Shown here: positions 1 through 10,705 of the stretch, in pieces
Layout of the letters: every line of letters begins with the position of its first letter
How positions within the stretch are numbered: position 1 is the first letter of the stretch
DNA from: Kosakonia arachidis
Lineage (GTDB): Bacteria; Pseudomonadota; Gammaproteobacteria; Enterobacterales; Enterobacteriaceae
DNA: 64,000 nucleotides
Direction: 5' to 3'
NCBI RefSeq assembly: GCF_900116535.1
Contig: NZ_FPAU01000001.1
Span: 1,594,885 to 1,658,884 of the forward strand
Notes under the pieces: model-generated
Database searches by the model: none
What the model saw: only the letters and a program-made list of their open reading frames with translations
What the model was told of the DNA's origin: nothing
Made by a program: the position numbers and the translations under genes

Positions 1-2
1 AA

Positions 3-965
3 CACAAGGATAACCTGCTCGGTGAGGCTAATAGCTTTATCGAGGTGCTGGAACAGGTTTCACGCCTTGCGCCAATCGATAAACCGGTACTGATCATCGG
101 TGAGCGCGGCACAGGTAAAGAGCTGATTGCTAACCGTCTGCATTTCCTCTCCTCGCGCTGGCAAGGGCCATTTATCTCCCTCAACTGTGCGGCGTTGAAT
201 GAAAATCTGCTGGATTCAGAATTGTTCGGCCATGAAGCCGGTGCTTTTACCGGCGCGCAGAAACGCCATCCAGGCCGCTTTGAGCGTGCCGACGGTGGAA
301 CACTGTTTCTCGATGAGCTGGCCACTGCGCCGATGCTGGTACAGGAAAAACTCCTGCGGGTCATTGAATATGGCGAACTCGAACGCGTGGGTGGTAGCCA
401 GCCTTTGCAGGTGAATGTGCGGCTGGTCTGCGCCACCAATGCCGACTTGCCGCAGATGGTGCAGGACGGTATCTTCCGCGCCGATCTGCTCGACAGACTG
501 GCCTTTGACGTGGTGCTATTGCCGCCGCTGCGACAGCGGCAGAGCGATATCATGCTGATGGCCGATCACTTTGCCATTCAGATGTGCCGGGAACTTAAAT
601 TGCCGCTGTTTCCCGGTTTTACCGATCGTGCCCGCGATATGTTGATGAATTACGGCTGGCCCGGAAATATTCGCGAGCTGAAAAACGTGGTGGAACGTTC
701 AGTATATCGTCATGGGCGCAGCGATGTGCCGCTTGATACTATAATTCTTGATCCCTTTAACCGTACGCTGAGTGCGCCGAAGGTTGAAGAGAATACCCCG
801 GTCTCCCTGCCGCTCGATCTGCGACAATTTCAGCACCAGCAGGAAAAGCAGCTGTTACAGCAGAGTCTGCAACAAGCAAAATTTAACCAAAAACGCGCGA
901 CGGAATTGCTGGGGCTGACCTATCACCAGCTAAGGGCGCTGCTGAAAAAGCATCAAATCAGCTGA
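3..965 (+). CDS. pspF: Phage shock protein operon activator PspF (5'-truncated by window edge)
   Basis: Sigma-54 enhancer-binding AAA+ activator of the psp envelope-stress operon. The frame is open from base 3 and gives 320 residues; by homology only about two codons and part of a third are lost off the left edge. Visible are Walker A (GERGTGKE), the sigma-54-contacting GAFTGA loop, Walker B (GGTLFLDE), the arginine-rich sensor region and a C-terminal Fis-type helix-turn-helix (NQKRATELLGLTYHQLRALL). As in the family, there is no N-terminal receiver domain; PspA is the known inhibitor. pspA should lie divergently just outside the window. It sits directly upstream of sapA, without the puu genes found between them in E. 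coli. Confidence 0.96.
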   Translation, partial: HKDNLLGEANSFIEVLEQVSRLAPIDKPVLIIGERGTGKELIANRLHFLSSRWQGPFISLNCAALNENLLDSELFGHEAGAFTGAQKRHPGRFERADGGTLFLDELATAPMLVQEKLLRVIEYGELERVGGSQPLQVNVRLVCATNADLPQMVQDGIFRADLLDRLAFDVVLLPPLRQRQSDIMLMADHFAIQMCRELKLPLFPGFTDRARDMLMNYGWPGNIRELKNVVERSVYRHGRSDVPLDTIILDPFNRTLSAPKVEENTPVSLPLDLRQFQHQQEKQLLQQSLQQAKFNQKRATELLGLTYHQLRALLKKHQIS

Positions 966-1063
966 AATCGTCGACAATAACAGCAGTCGCTTGCAGACAT
1001 TTGTACGAAGCCATAGCAAGTGCGATACACTTTGTTCATGAATTTAAACACGTTGAATAAATC

Positions 1064-2704
1064 ATGCGTCCGGTTCTCTCCTCTCTGCTGTTGATCGCAA
1101 GCCTGATCTCAGGTATCGCCCAGGCGGCAGTCACGCCCGTACCGCTGGCGGATATTCGCGATAGCGGTTTTGTTTATTGCGTCAATGGCCAGGTCAATAC
1201 CTTTAACCCGCAGAAAGCCAGTAGCGGTTTGATTGTTGATACGCTGGCTGCGCAACTTTACGATCGCTTATTAGACGTCGATCCCTACACTTACCGGCTG
1301 GTACCGGAGCTGGCGGAAAGTTGGGAAGTGCTGGATAACGGCGCAACTTACCGTTTTCGTCTACGCGATAATGTTGCCTTTCAGACCACGCCCTGGTTCA
1401 CACCGCACCGCGCATTAAATGCCGATGACGTGGTGTTTACCTTTCAGCGCATTTTCAACCGCAATCATCCCTGGCATAACGTCAACGGCGATAGTTTCCC
1501 GTACTTTGACAGTTTGCAATTTGCCGATTCCGTCGATAGCGTACGGAAGCTGGACAACCGCACCGTCGAGTTTCGCCTGAAAAAACCGGATGCCTCGTTT
1601 TTATGGCATCTGGCGACGCATTATGCTTCCGTGATGTCGGCAGAATATGCAGGCGAACTGGCGAAAAAAGATCGTCAGGAACTGATCGATCGCCAGCCGG
1701 TCGGCACCGGCCCCTATCAGCTTGATGAGTATCGCGCCGGGCAATACATTCGGTTACAACGTCACGAAAAATTCTGGCGTGGTAAGCCCCTAATGCAGCA
1801 GGTCGTTGTCGATTTAGGCTCCGGCGGTACGGGCCGTTTGTCAAAATTACTGACCGGCGAGTGTGATGTACTGGCGTGGCCAGCCGCCAGCCAGTTGACG
1901 ATTCTGCGGGACGATCCGCGCCTGCGCCTGACACTGCGTCCTGGGATGAACATCGCCTATCTGGCGTTTAATACCAACAAACCGCCGCTGGATAACCCGC
2001 AAGTGCGCCATGCACTGGCGCTATCGATCAATAACCAACGCCTGATGCAGTCGATCTACTACGGCACAGCGGAAACGGCAGCGTCAATTCTGCCCCGCGC
2101 CTCCTGGGCTTATGATAATGAAGCCAAAATCACCGAATATGATCCGGCCCAGGCGCGCGAGCGGCTAAAAGCACTGGGGGTGGAAAATCTCACATTACAA
2201 CTGTGGGTGCCCTCCAGCTCACAGCCATGGAACCCCAGTCCACTGAAAACCGCCGAGCTTATCCAGGCCGATATGGCGCAGGTCGGCGTTAAAGTGGTGA
2301 TCGTGCCGGTGGAAGGCCGCTTCCAGGAAGCGCGATTGATGGATATGAACCATGATTTAACACTCACAGGCTGGGCGACAGACAGTAACGATCCTGACAG
2401 TTTCTTCCGCCCGCTGCTGAGTTGCGCAGCAATAAACTCGCAGACCAACTTTGCGCACTGGTGTAACCATGAATTCGACGATGTGTTGCAAAAAGCGCTT
2501 GCTTCACAGCAACTTGCTGCGCGAATTGATGATTATAAAGAAGCTCAGCAGATCCTTGCCCGCGAATTGCCGGTGCTGCCGCTGGCTTCCTCGCTGCGTT
2601 TGCAGGCGTATCGCTATGATATTAAAGGACTGGTGCTGAGTCCGTTTGGCAGCGCCTCTTTTGCCGGAGTCTCGCGGGATAAACAAGAGGTGTCGAAACC
2701 ATGA
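1064..2704 (+). CDS. sapA: Periplasmic peptide-binding protein SapA
   Basis: Substrate-binding component of the Sap ABC system, linked to antimicrobial-peptide resistance in Salmonella. It has 546 residues against 547 in E. coli. A signal peptide ([21 protein letters not shown]) precedes a SBP_bac_5 (family 5) solute-binding fold, with the typical segments [26 protein letters not shown] and the hinge region PVGTGPYQL. The stop overlaps the sapB start as ATGA, so the two are translationally coupled. It is first gene of sapABCDF. About 100 bp separate it from pspF and should carry the sap promoter; I did not assign the promoter boxes. Confidence 0.97.
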   Translation: MRPVLSSLLLIASLISGIAQAAVTPVPLADIRDSGFVYCVNGQVNTFNPQKASSGLIVDTLAAQLYDRLLDVDPYTYRLVPELAESWEVLDNGATYRFRLRDNVAFQTTPWFTPHRALNADDVVFTFQRIFNRNHPWHNVNGDSFPYFDSLQFADSVDSVRKLDNRTVEFRLKKPDASFLWHLATHYASVMSAEYAGELAKKDRQELIDRQPVGTGPYQLDEYRAGQYIRLQRHEKFWRGKPLMQQVVVDLGSGGTGRLSKLLTGECDVLAWPAASQLTILRDDPRLRLTLRPGMNIAYLAFNTNKPPLDNPQVRHALALSINNQRLMQSIYYGTAETAASILPRASWAYDNEAKITEYDPAQARERLKALGVENLTLQLWVPSSSQPWNPSPLKTAELIQADMAQVGVKVVIVPVEGRFQEARLMDMNHDLTLTGWATDSNDPDSFFRPLLSCAAINSQTNFAHWCNHEFDDVLQKALASQQLAARIDDYKEAQQILARELPVLPLASSLRLQAYRYDIKGLVLSPFGSASFAGVSRDKQEVSKP

Positions 2705-3666
2705 TTATCTTTACTTTGCGTCGTCTGCTGCTGCTGTTGGTGACCCTCTTTTTGCTGACGTTTATTGGCTTCAGCCTGAGCTATTTCACCCCCCACGCTC
2801 CGCTACAGGGTGCCTCGCTGTGGAACGCATGGGTATTCTGGTTTAACGGTCTGTTGCATTGGGATTTTGGCGTATCGAGCATTAACGGCCAACTTATTTC
2901 GGAACAGTTAAAAGAGGTCTTTCCTGCCACCATGGAGCTCTGCCTACTGGCGTTTGGTTCCGCGCTGGTGATCGGTATCCCAGTCGGGATGTTCGCGGGG
3001 GTGATGCGCAGTAAGTGGCAGGATTCACTGATCAGCGCTATTGCGCTGCTCGGCTTTTCCATCCCAGTGTTCTGGCTGGCGCTGCTGCTGACGCTTTTCT
3101 TTTCGCTCAACCTTGGTTGGCTGCCGGTGTCCGGGCGCTTCGATCTACTCTATCAGGTAAAAACAGTGACCGGATTCTCGCTGATTGATGCCTGGCTTTC
3201 AGACTCGCCGTGGCGCGATGAGATGATGATAAGCGCTCTACGCCATCTGGTGTTGCCGGTAATGACGCTGGCAGTAGCGCCAACAACGGAGGTGATCCGT
3301 TTGATGCGAATCAGTACCATTGATGTGTTCGACAAAAACTACATTAAAGCGGCAGCGACGCGCGGTCTTTCACGCGTCACCATTTTGCGCCGCCATGTAC
3401 TGCATAATGCCCTGCCGCCGGTGATCCCGCGTCTTGGGTTGCAATTTTCCACAATGCTGACGCTGGCGATGATCACTGAAATGGTGTTCAGTTGGCCGGG
3501 TCTTGGACGCTGGTTGATTAATGCCATTCGCCAGCAGGATTATGCGGTGATTTCGGCCGGTGTGATGGTGATTGGCTCGCTGGTTATTATTGTCAACGTG
3601 CTGTCGGATATTTTGGGTGCGCTGGCGAACCCGTTGAAACATAAGGAATGGTATGCCTTACGATAG
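2701..3666 (+). CDS. sapB: Sap ABC transporter permease SapB
   Basis: Inner-membrane permease of the OppB/DppB type, 321 residues. An N-terminal anchoring helix ([20 protein letters not shown]) is followed by the BPD_transp_1 domain. The EAA-type coupling loop is at about residues 216-240 ([20 protein letters not shown]), which contacts the ATPases. In E. coli SapBCDF can act without SapA as a putrescine exporter, so the exported substrate may differ from the peptide role. Starts inside the sapA stop (ATGA) and its 3' end overlaps sapC by 14 bases. Confidence 0.96.
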   Translation: MIIFTLRRLLLLLVTLFLLTFIGFSLSYFTPHAPLQGASLWNAWVFWFNGLLHWDFGVSSINGQLISEQLKEVFPATMELCLLAFGSALVIGIPVGMFAGVMRSKWQDSLISAIALLGFSIPVFWLALLLTLFFSLNLGWLPVSGRFDLLYQVKTVTGFSLIDAWLSDSPWRDEMMISALRHLVLPVMTLAVAPTTEVIRLMRISTIDVFDKNYIKAAATRGLSRVTILRRHVLHNALPPVIPRLGLQFSTMLTLAMITEMVFSWPGLGRWLINAIRQQDYAVISAGVMVIGSLVIIVNVLSDILGALANPLKHKEWYALR

Positions 3667-4543
3667 CGTTTACAGCGAAAAACGCCCACCCAGCACGCTA
3701 CGCACAGCCTGGCGTAAATTTTATGGCGATACCACCGCGATGATCGGCCTGTACGGTTGCGGCGCACTGGCGCTGCTGTGTATTTTTGGCCACTGGTTCG
3801 CGCCTTATGGCATCGACCAGCAGTTCCTCGGTTATCAGCTATTACCGCCATCATGGTCGCGCTATGGCGATGTGTCGTTTTTCCTCGGCACGGACGACCT
3901 GGGCCGTGATGTACTGAGTCGATTACTAAGCGGTGCAGCACCCACCGTCGGCGGTGCATTTATTGTCACGCTTGCCGCCACGCTTTGTGGGCTGGCGCTC
4001 GGCATTTTCGCGGGTGCCAGCCATGGACTGCGCTCAGCCGTGCTGAACCATATTCTCGATACGCTGTTGTCACTGCCTACGCTGCTGCTTGCCATTATTG
4101 TGGTGGCGTTTGCGGGCCCGCACCTTACTCATGCGCTGTTCGCTGTCTGGCTGGCGCTGCTGCCGCGCATGGTGCGTTCGGTCTACAGCATGGTGCATGA
4201 CGAGCTCGAGAAGGAGTATGTGGTGGCCGCCAGGCTTGATGGCGCGTCAACTAGCAATATCCTCTGGTACGCTGTGCTGCCCAATATTACAGCCGGGATG
4301 GTGACGGAAATCACTCGTGCGCTATCAATGGCGATTCTGGATATCGCTGCGCTTGGTTTTCTCGATCTCGGCGCTCAGCTTCCTTCTCCGGAATGGGGCG
4401 CAATGCTCGGCGATGCGCTGGAACTGATTTATGTCGCACCGTGGACCGTGATGTTACCGGGCGCAGCCATTATGATTAGCGTGCTACTGGTTAACATCCT
4501 CGGCGACGGGATCCGTCGTGCGATCGCTGCGGGAGTCGAATAA
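3653..4543 (+). CDS. sapC: Sap ABC transporter permease SapC
   Basis: Second permease of the Sap system, 296 residues as in E. coli, of the OppC/DppC type. A cytoplasmic N-terminus and first helix (about residues 25-48) are followed by a periplasmic segment with the family signature [19 protein letters not shown], then five more membrane spans. The EAA coupling loop is [23 protein letters not shown] near residue 185. It overlaps the end of sapB by 14 bases and shares one base with the sapD start (TAATG), which fits translational coupling across the operon. Confidence 0.96.
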   Translation: MPYDSVYSEKRPPSTLRTAWRKFYGDTTAMIGLYGCGALALLCIFGHWFAPYGIDQQFLGYQLLPPSWSRYGDVSFFLGTDDLGRDVLSRLLSGAAPTVGGAFIVTLAATLCGLALGIFAGASHGLRSAVLNHILDTLLSLPTLLLAIIVVAFAGPHLTHALFAVWLALLPRMVRSVYSMVHDELEKEYVVAARLDGASTSNILWYAVLPNITAGMVTEITRALSMAILDIAALGFLDLGAQLPSPEWGAMLGDALELIYVAPWTVMLPGAAIMISVLLVNILGDGIRRAIAAGVE

Positions 4544-5535
4544 TGCCACTTCTTGATATCCGCAATCTGACCATTGAAGTGAAAACCGGCGATGTCTGGG
4601 TTAAAGCTGTTGATCGCATCAGCATGACGCTTGCAGAGGGTGAAATTCGCGGTCTGGTGGGCGAATCCGGTTCGGGTAAGAGCCTGATCGCGAAAGCGAT
4701 TTGCGGCGTTACCAAAGATAACTGGCGGGTCACCGCCGATCGCATGCGCTTTGACGATATCGACCTGCTGCGCCTCTCGGCGCGCGAACGACGCAAGCTG
4801 CTCGGCCATAACGTGTCGATGATTTTCCAGGAGCCGCAATCCTGTCTCGATCCCTCGGAACGCGTCGGTAAGCAGTTGATGCAAAACATTCCCGGCTGGA
4901 CGTGGAAAGGCCGTTGGTGGCAGCGTTTTGGCTGGCGTAAGCGCCGGGCTGTCGAGCTATTGCACCGCGTCGGGGTTAAAGATCACGAAGATGCGATGCG
5001 TAGTTTCCCTTACGAGTTGACCGAAGGCGAATGTCAGAAAGTGATGATCGCCATCGCGCTGGCTAACCAACCGCGCCTGCTGATTGCTGACGAACCAACG
5101 AACGCGATGGAACCGACCACCCAGGCGCAGATCTTCCGCCTGCTTGACCGTCTTAACCAGAACAACAACACCACCATTATGCTAATCAGCCACGATTTAC
5201 AAATGCTGAGTAAATGGGCCGACCGCATTAATGTGATGTATTGCGGGCAAACGGTGGAAACCGCGCCCAGCGAGGAGTTGGTGGTTACGCCACATCATCC
5301 GTATACGCAGGCGCTGATCCGCGCGATCCCGGATTTTGGCAGCGCAATGCCGCATAAAAGCCGTCTCAACACGATGCCTGGCGCCATTCCGCTACTGGAG
5401 CAACTGCCGATTGGTTGCCGCCTCGGGCCGCGCTGTCCGTATGCACAGCGAAAATGCGTCGAAAGACCGCGTCTGACCGGCGCAAGAAACCATCTTTATG
5501 CCTGCCACTTCCCGCTGAATATGGAGAGCGAATGA
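4543..5535 (+). CDS. sapD: Sap ABC transporter ATPase SapD
   Basis: ATP-binding subunit, 330 residues. Walker A is GESGSGKS at residues 40-47 and Walker B is [12 protein letters not shown]. The ABC signature is degenerate: the usual LSGGQ is LTEGE (followed by [10 protein letters not shown]), also the state in E. coli. A C-terminal oligopeptide/dipeptide extension carries the Cys cluster [14 protein letters not shown] typical of this subfamily, which in relatives binds an Fe-S cluster or metal. In E. coli SapD is also needed for Trk potassium uptake (TrkE). The stop overlaps the sapF start as ATGA. Confidence 0.96.
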   Translation: MPLLDIRNLTIEVKTGDVWVKAVDRISMTLAEGEIRGLVGESGSGKSLIAKAICGVTKDNWRVTADRMRFDDIDLLRLSARERRKLLGHNVSMIFQEPQSCLDPSERVGKQLMQNIPGWTWKGRWWQRFGWRKRRAVELLHRVGVKDHEDAMRSFPYELTEGECQKVMIAIALANQPRLLIADEPTNAMEPTTQAQIFRLLDRLNQNNNTTIMLISHDLQMLSKWADRINVMYCGQTVETAPSEELVVTPHHPYTQALIRAIPDFGSAMPHKSRLNTMPGAIPLLEQLPIGCRLGPRCPYAQRKCVERPRLTGARNHLYACHFPLNMESE

Positions 5536-6341
5536 TGGTTGAGACCTTGCTTGAAGTGCGTAACCTGAGCAAAACCTTCCGCTACCGCACTGGCTGGTTC
5601 CGTCGTCAAACCGTGGAAGCGGTTAAACCGTTAAGTTTTACCCTGCGCGAAAAGCAGACGCTGGCGATTATCGGCGAGAACGGTTCCGGGAAATCGACGC
5701 TGGCGAAAATGCTGGTGGGCATGGTGGAACCCTCTTCCGGCGAGCTGGTGATTGACGATCAGCCGCTGCATTACGGCGACTATACTTTCCGTAGCCAGCG
5801 CATTCGCATGATTTTTCAGGATCCCACGACATCGCTTAACCCACACCAGCGTTTGTCGCAAATTCTTGATTTCCCGCTGCGTCTGAACACGGAGCTGGAG
5901 CCGGAAGCACGACAGAAACGTATTATCGAGACGCTGCGCATGGTGGGTTTGTTGCCGGATCATGTCAGCTACTACCCACACATGCTGGCACCCGGGCAAA
6001 AACAGCGCCTTGGCCTGGCGCGAGCGCTGATCTTGCGGCCGAAGGTGATCATCGCCGATGAAGCACTGGCCTCGCTGGATATGTCGATGCGTTCGCAGTT
6101 AATTAATCTGATGCTGGAATTGCAAGAAAAACAGGGTATCTCTTATATCTATGTCACCCAGCATATCGGGATGATGAAGCACATTAGCGACCAGGTGCTG
6201 GTTATGCATCAGGGTGAAGTGGTGGAGCGCGGCAGCACCGCTGATGTGCTTGCCTCTCCGTTGCATGATTTAACAAAGCGTTTGATCGCCGGACATTTTG
6301 GCGAAGCATTAACCGCTGATGCCTGGCGCAAAGACCGCTGA
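5532..6341 (+). CDS. sapF: Sap ABC transporter ATPase SapF
   Basis: Second ATPase, 269 residues, last gene of sapABCDF. Walker A is GENGSGKS; Walker B is [13 protein letters not shown], with DEA in place of the usual DEP; the signature motif is [15 protein letters not shown], again lacking SGG. The start at 5532 is chosen because its ATGA overlaps the sapD stop, as in E. coli; the first two codons are both ATG, so initiation at 5535 would give the 268-residue E. coli length. It lacks the Cys-containing tail seen in SapD. About 120 bp separate it from fabI. Confidence 0.95.
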   Translation: MMVETLLEVRNLSKTFRYRTGWFRRQTVEAVKPLSFTLREKQTLAIIGENGSGKSTLAKMLVGMVEPSSGELVIDDQPLHYGDYTFRSQRIRMIFQDPTTSLNPHQRLSQILDFPLRLNTELEPEARQKRIIETLRMVGLLPDHVSYYPHMLAPGQKQRLGLARALILRPKVIIADEALASLDMSMRSQLINLMLELQEKQGISYIYVTQHIGMMKHISDQVLVMHQGEVVERGSTADVLASPLHDLTKRLIAGHFGEALTADAWRKDR

Positions 6342-6463
6342 TTGACGAGATGCAGTGGTCGGATTAACTCATTCGGCGACTCATGATAGAATCGCCGCGT
6401 TTTAACGACGAACGCCACACGAAGAGGACGTTCGCCACAACAATGAATATAAGGATTAAAGCT

Positions 6464-7252
6464 ATGGGTTTTCTTTCCGGTAAGCGCATTCTGGTTACTG
6501 GCGTCGCCAGCAAACTCTCCATCGCATACGGCATCGCTCAGGCAATGCATCGCGAAGGCGCTGAGCTGGCATTCACCTACCAGAACGACAAGCTGAAAGG
6601 CCGTGTTGAAGAGTTTGCCGCCCAGTTGGGTTCCAGCATTGTTCTGGAATGTGATGTTGCTAAAGATGAGAGTATTGACGCCCTGTTTGCGGACCTGACG
6701 AAAGTCTGGCCGAAATTTGACGGTTTCGTTCACTCTATCGGCTTCGCGCCAGGCGACCAACTGGACGGCGACTACGTCAACGCGGTAACCCGCGAAGGTT
6801 TTAAAATCGCACACGACATCAGCTCCTATAGCTTCGTTGCAATGGCTAAGGCCTGCCGCCAGATGCTGAATCCGGGCTCAGCACTGCTGACGCTCTCCTA
6901 CCTGGGTGCTGAGCGTGCTATCCCGAACTACAATGTAATGGGTCTGGCTAAAGCCTCTCTTGAAGCGAACGTGCGTTACATGGCGAATGCCATGGGGCCG
7001 GAAGGTGTTCGTGTTAACGGTATTTCCGCAGGTCCGATCCGTACGCTGGCGGCGTCCGGTATTAAAGACTTCCGTAAAATGCTGGCGCATTGCGAAGCGG
7101 TTACCCCGATTCGCCGCACTGTGACCATCGAGGACGTGGGCAACTCCGCTGCGTTCCTGTGCTCCGATCTCTCAGCGGGTATCTCCGGTGAAGTGGTTCA
7201 CGTAGATGGTGGTTTTAACATCGCTGCGATGAACGAACTGGAAATCAAATAA
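6464..7252 (+). CDS. fabI: Enoyl-[acyl-carrier-protein] reductase (NADH) FabI
   Basis: Catalyses the last, NADH-dependent step of each fatty-acid elongation cycle; target of triclosan and diazaborines. It has 262 residues, identical to the E. coli length when started at MGFLSGKR, which has the RBS AAGGA eleven bases upstream. Catalytic Tyr156 and Lys163 are present (NYNVMGLAK), as is Gly93 (SIGF), where resistance substitutions are known; the sequence is therefore the susceptible type at that position. SDR-like Rossmann fold with the [13 protein letters not shown] dinucleotide loop. It is monocistronic, with an intrinsic terminator right after it. Confidence 0.98.
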   Translation: MGFLSGKRILVTGVASKLSIAYGIAQAMHREGAELAFTYQNDKLKGRVEEFAAQLGSSIVLECDVAKDESIDALFADLTKVWPKFDGFVHSIGFAPGDQLDGDYVNAVTREGFKIAHDISSYSFVAMAKACRQMLNPGSALLTLSYLGAERAIPNYNVMGLAKASLEANVRYMANAMGPEGVRVNGISAGPIRTLAASGIKDFRKMLAHCEAVTPIRRTVTIEDVGNSAAFLCSDLSAGISGEVVHVDGGFNIAAMNELEIK

Positions 7253-7261
7253 TTTACCCTC

Positions 7262-7288
7262 GCCCCTTCTTCTGAAGGGGCTTTTTCT
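7262..7288 (+). terminator. Intrinsic terminator after fabI
   Basis: An 8-bp perfect stem (GCCCCTTC/GAAGGGGC) with a TTCT loop, followed by TTTTTCTT, ten bases past the fabI stop. Confidence 0.9.
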
Positions 7289-7431
7289 TCGATATGCCAT
7301 TCTGATATTTATTATCACCTAACAATCTTTCATCCCTCACTTGCCATGCGCCAGGATAAAACAGCAAAAAAGATCCGGCGTATAGACCTGACGTCGAATC
7401 CGGATCGCCACTTTCAGACCAAGGAACGACC

Positions 7432-8604
7432 ATGGAACGACGCCGGACAGAAGGCAAAAACCACTGGTACCATGAGACCCAGTCGAGTGCCAACCGTGCG
7501 CAGGCGCTACCGCTGGTTCCCGAAGCCGCCACGGTAAATGACCCTTTCCTGCTCGATATCACCCTGCCTGAAGACCAGGCAGCCAATCTTGACGGTATTG
7601 TGACACCCGCCCGCAAGCTCTACGCCCTGCTCTTTCCACAGCGCGTGACGGTTAATCGCCTGCGCACCTTCAGTACCTACGATCGTCTCAGCACTGCGCT
7701 TACCGTGGCGCAGGTTTTTGGTATTCAACGGTTATGCAACCACTACGCAGCACGACTCGCACCGCTGCCTGGCCCGGATTCTTCGCGGGAGAGTAACTAT
7801 CGGCTGGCGCAAATCACGCAATATGCCCGCCAGCTTGCGGCTTCACCGTCAGTGATTGACACCCGCGCACGGCAGCAACTGGAAGATGTCGGTTTAACGC
7901 AGTATGACGTGGTGGTTATCACGCAAATTATCGGCTTTGTCGCTTTCCAGGCCCGTATCCTGGCGATTTTACAGGCCGTGCTCGGCCAGCCTGTGCGTGC
8001 CATCCCCGGCATGGAGATACAACAGGAAGCTGATGCCTCACTGTTCGCTAACGCCAACATCACATGGCAGCCCGCTATTGATGTCGTGGATTTGCGCATT
8101 GCTAACGCGCAGCAGATGGCGTCACTGGCTCACTGGCAACCGCTGCCGGAACTGCGCCTGCTCGCCCCGTTGCTGGCACATGAACATTTGCAATTAAATG
8201 CGCTGGGCGAAATTTGCGACAAGCTCACCAGGGCGACACCGAATAAACAGCTCGCCGGGCTTACCGCACTCTATACCGCCCGCATTAATGGCAGCGTCGG
8301 TTGTTTCGCCGAAGCGCTACAACGTACGCCACAAGAAAGGTCGATGGAACAAGCGTTGCGCAGCGGCGAGCGTGAGGTCAATCGCGAAATGGCTGACAAT
8401 CCGCAAATCAAGGCATTGCTTCTGTCAGTGCAGTTGCTTACTTGCGCAGCCGACCGCTTTAGCTCACTGCACTTTTCGCTGCTTGTTGAACAAGGTTTCA
8501 GCCGCCAGGCCGCGGTGAATCTCTTAATGGGTTGCGCCCTGAATGGCTGGATTAACCGACTGAAAATTGCCCTCGGGCAAACCACCTTCCCTGAGACTGA
8601 ATAA
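7432..8604 (+). CDS. yciW: CMD-domain protein YciW
   Basis: 390-residue protein matching E. coli YciW, which sits at this same place between fabI and rnb. It belongs to the carboxymuconolactone decarboxylase/AhpD-like alkylhydroperoxidase family; E. coli yciW is in the CysB regulon and is linked to cysteine metabolism, but its reaction is not settled. The N-terminal HWYHETQSS and the segment RLRTFSTYDRLSTALTVAQV are the recognisable conserved parts. The central and C-terminal parts diverge more from E. coli than its neighbours do. I see no classical CxxC redox pair of AhpD. The start has the RBS AAGGA eight bases upstream. Confidence 0.88.
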   Translation: MERRRTEGKNHWYHETQSSANRAQALPLVPEAATVNDPFLLDITLPEDQAANLDGIVTPARKLYALLFPQRVTVNRLRTFSTYDRLSTALTVAQVFGIQRLCNHYAARLAPLPGPDSSRESNYRLAQITQYARQLAASPSVIDTRARQQLEDVGLTQYDVVVITQIIGFVAFQARILAILQAVLGQPVRAIPGMEIQQEADASLFANANITWQPAIDVVDLRIANAQQMASLAHWQPLPELRLLAPLLAHEHLQLNALGEICDKLTRATPNKQLAGLTALYTARINGSVGCFAEALQRTPQERSMEQALRSGEREVNREMADNPQIKALLLSVQLLTCAADRFSSLHFSLLVEQGFSRQAAVNLLMGCALNGWINRLKIALGQTTFPETE

Positions 8605-8610
8605 CACAAT

Positions 8611-8636
8611 GGCAAGCGGCTTCGCCGCCGCTTGCC
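8611..8636 (+). terminator. GC-rich hairpin after yciW
   Basis: A perfect 10-bp stem (GGCAAGCGGC/GCCGCTTGCC) begins six bases past the yciW stop. No T-run follows directly (CACACAGATTTT), so termination may be inefficient or it may mainly protect the 3' end. Confidence 0.55.
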
Positions 8637-8726
8637 CACACAGATTTTACTGAAACAGCGCTTGCCGCAACCAGCAGAATCGCGTAAAACTGTCAGCCGC
8701 TCTTTTAGCCACGAAAATACATAACT

Positions 8727-10661
8727 ATGTTTCAGGACAACCCGCTGCTAGCGCAGCTTAAACAGCAACTTCATTCCCAGACACCACGCGCGGAAGGTGT
8801 TGTAAAAGGCACGGAAAAAGGTTTCGGATTTCTCGAAGTCGATGCGCAAAAAAGCTACTTCATTCCGCCGCCGCAGATGAAGAAAGTGATGCACGGCGAC
8901 AAAATCATCGCCGTCATTCACAGCGATAAAGATCGCGAAAGCGCAGAACCTGAAGAACTGGTCGAGCCGTTTCTGACCCGTTTTGTCGGTAAAGTGCATA
9001 AGAAAGACGATCGTCTTTCCATTGTACCGGATCATCCGTTGCTAAAAGACGCCATTCCCTGCCGCGCGGCTCGCGGTGTGGAGCATGATTTTAAAGAAGG
9101 CGACTGGGCCGTTGCGGAAATGCGTCGCCATCCACTTAAAGGCGATCGCGGCTTCTATGCCGAGCTGACGCAATTTATTACCTTTGCAGAAGACCATTTT
9201 GTTCCGTGGTGGGTCACCCTGGCGCGCCACAATCTGGAAAAAGAAGCGCCGAATGGCGTGGCAACAGAAATGCTTGATGATGGTCTGCAACGCGTCGATC
9301 TGACCGCGCTGGATTTCGTCACTATCGACAGTGCCAGCACTGAAGATATGGACGATGCGCTGTTTGTAGAAGAGACCGCCGACGGTAAGCTGCAACTGAC
9401 CGTTGCTATCGCCGATCCTACCGCGTGGATTGCAGAAGACAGCAAGCTTGATGATTCTGCCAAAGTGCGCGCGTTCACCAACTATCTCCCGGGCTTTAAT
9501 ATCCCGATGCTGCCGCGCGAACTCTCCGACGATCTCTGTTCCCTGCGCGCGAACGAAATTCGCCCTGCGCTGGTTTGCCGCATGACGCTGGATGACGATG
9601 GTAGCATCGAAGAGAATATCGAATTCTTTGCGGCCACCATCGAATCGAAAGCCAAACTGGTTTATGACGAAGTGTCCGACTGGCTGGAAAATACCGGTTC
9701 ATGGCAACCAACGAATGAAGCAATTGCCGCGCAGATCCGTCTGCTGCATCGCGTAAGCCAGCTTCGTTCGCAATGGCGTGAGACCCATGCGCTGGTATTT
9801 AAGGATCGCCCGGATTACCGCTTTGTTCTGGGTGAAAAAGGCGAAGTGCTGGATATAGTAGCCGAACCGCGCCGCATTGCGAATCGCATTGTTGAAGAGG
9901 CGATGATCGCTGCCAACATCTGTGCTGCTCGCGTTCTGCGTGACAAGCTGGGCTTCGGTATTTATAACGTGCATCTGGGTTTTGATCCGGCGAATAGTGA
10001 ACAGCTGGCCGCCATGCTGAAAACCCATGGCATGCATGTTGATGCGGAAGAAGTGCTGACGCTGGAAGGTTTCTGCAAATTGCGTCGTGAACTGGATGCT
10101 CAACCATCTGGCTTCCTCGACAGCCGTATTCGTCGCTTCCAGTCGTTTGCCGAGATCAGCGTTGCACCAGGCCCGCACTTCGGTCTTGGCCTCGAAGCAT
10201 ATGCCACCTGGACTTCACCGATCCGTAAGTACGGCGATATGGTTAACCATCGACTGCTGAAAGCAATTATTAAAGGTGAAACGCCAAAGCGTCCTCAGGA
10301 TGAAACCACCGTGCAGATGGCTGAACGTCGCCGTCTGAATCGCATGGCGGAACGCGATGTCGGTGACTGGCTGTACGCCCGCTTCCTGCAGAACAAAGCC
10401 GGTACAGACACCCGTTTTGCGGCCGAGATTATCGATATCAGCCGCGGCGGTATGCGTGTGCGCCTGGTCGATAACGGCGCAGTCGCGTTTATTCCGGCCC
10501 CCTTCATTCACGCTGTGCGTGATGAACTGGTTTGCAGCCAGGAAAACGGAACGGTGCAAATCAAAGGCGAAACGGCGTTTAAAGTGACGGATGTTATTGA
10601 TGTCACTATCGCCGAAGTGCGCATGGAAACCCGTAGCATTATCGCCCGACCGGCTCTTTAA
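8727..10661 (+). CDS. rnb: Exoribonuclease II (RNase II)
   Basis: Processive 3'-5' hydrolytic exoribonuclease that degrades single-stranded mRNA tails; 644 residues as in E. coli. Two N-terminal cold-shock/OB domains (about 1-170), the RNB catalytic domain (about 190-520) and a C-terminal S1 domain (about 560-640). The catalytic acidic residues Asp201, Asp207, Asp209 and Asp210 are all present in [11 protein letters not shown]. Start supported by exact family length. In E. coli the next gene is pdeR (yciR), historically named as a modulator of RNase II; it is absent here. Confidence 0.98.
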   Translation: MFQDNPLLAQLKQQLHSQTPRAEGVVKGTEKGFGFLEVDAQKSYFIPPPQMKKVMHGDKIIAVIHSDKDRESAEPEELVEPFLTRFVGKVHKKDDRLSIVPDHPLLKDAIPCRAARGVEHDFKEGDWAVAEMRRHPLKGDRGFYAELTQFITFAEDHFVPWWVTLARHNLEKEAPNGVATEMLDDGLQRVDLTALDFVTIDSASTEDMDDALFVEETADGKLQLTVAIADPTAWIAEDSKLDDSAKVRAFTNYLPGFNIPMLPRELSDDLCSLRANEIRPALVCRMTLDDDGSIEENIEFFAATIESKAKLVYDEVSDWLENTGSWQPTNEAIAAQIRLLHRVSQLRSQWRETHALVFKDRPDYRFVLGEKGEVLDIVAEPRRIANRIVEEAMIAANICAARVLRDKLGFGIYNVHLGFDPANSEQLAAMLKTHGMHVDAEEVLTLEGFCKLRRELDAQPSGFLDSRIRRFQSFAEISVAPGPHFGLGLEAYATWTSPIRKYGDMVNHRLLKAIIKGETPKRPQDETTVQMAERRRLNRMAERDVGDWLYARFLQNKAGTDTRFAAEIIDISRGGMRVRLVDNGAVAFIPAPFIHAVRDELVCSQENGTVQIKGETAFKVTDVIDVTIAEVRMETRSIIARPAL

Positions 10662-10673
10662 AAAACCCACCAG

Positions 10674-10705
10674 CGGCTCCTTCCCCGCCGAAGGGGCCGT
10701 TTTTC
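10674..10705 (+). terminator. Intrinsic terminator after rnb
   Basis: A 10-bp stem with one G-T pair (CGGCTCCTTC/GAAGGGGCCG), loop CCCGCC, followed by TTTTT, directly after the rnb stop. Confidence 0.88.
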
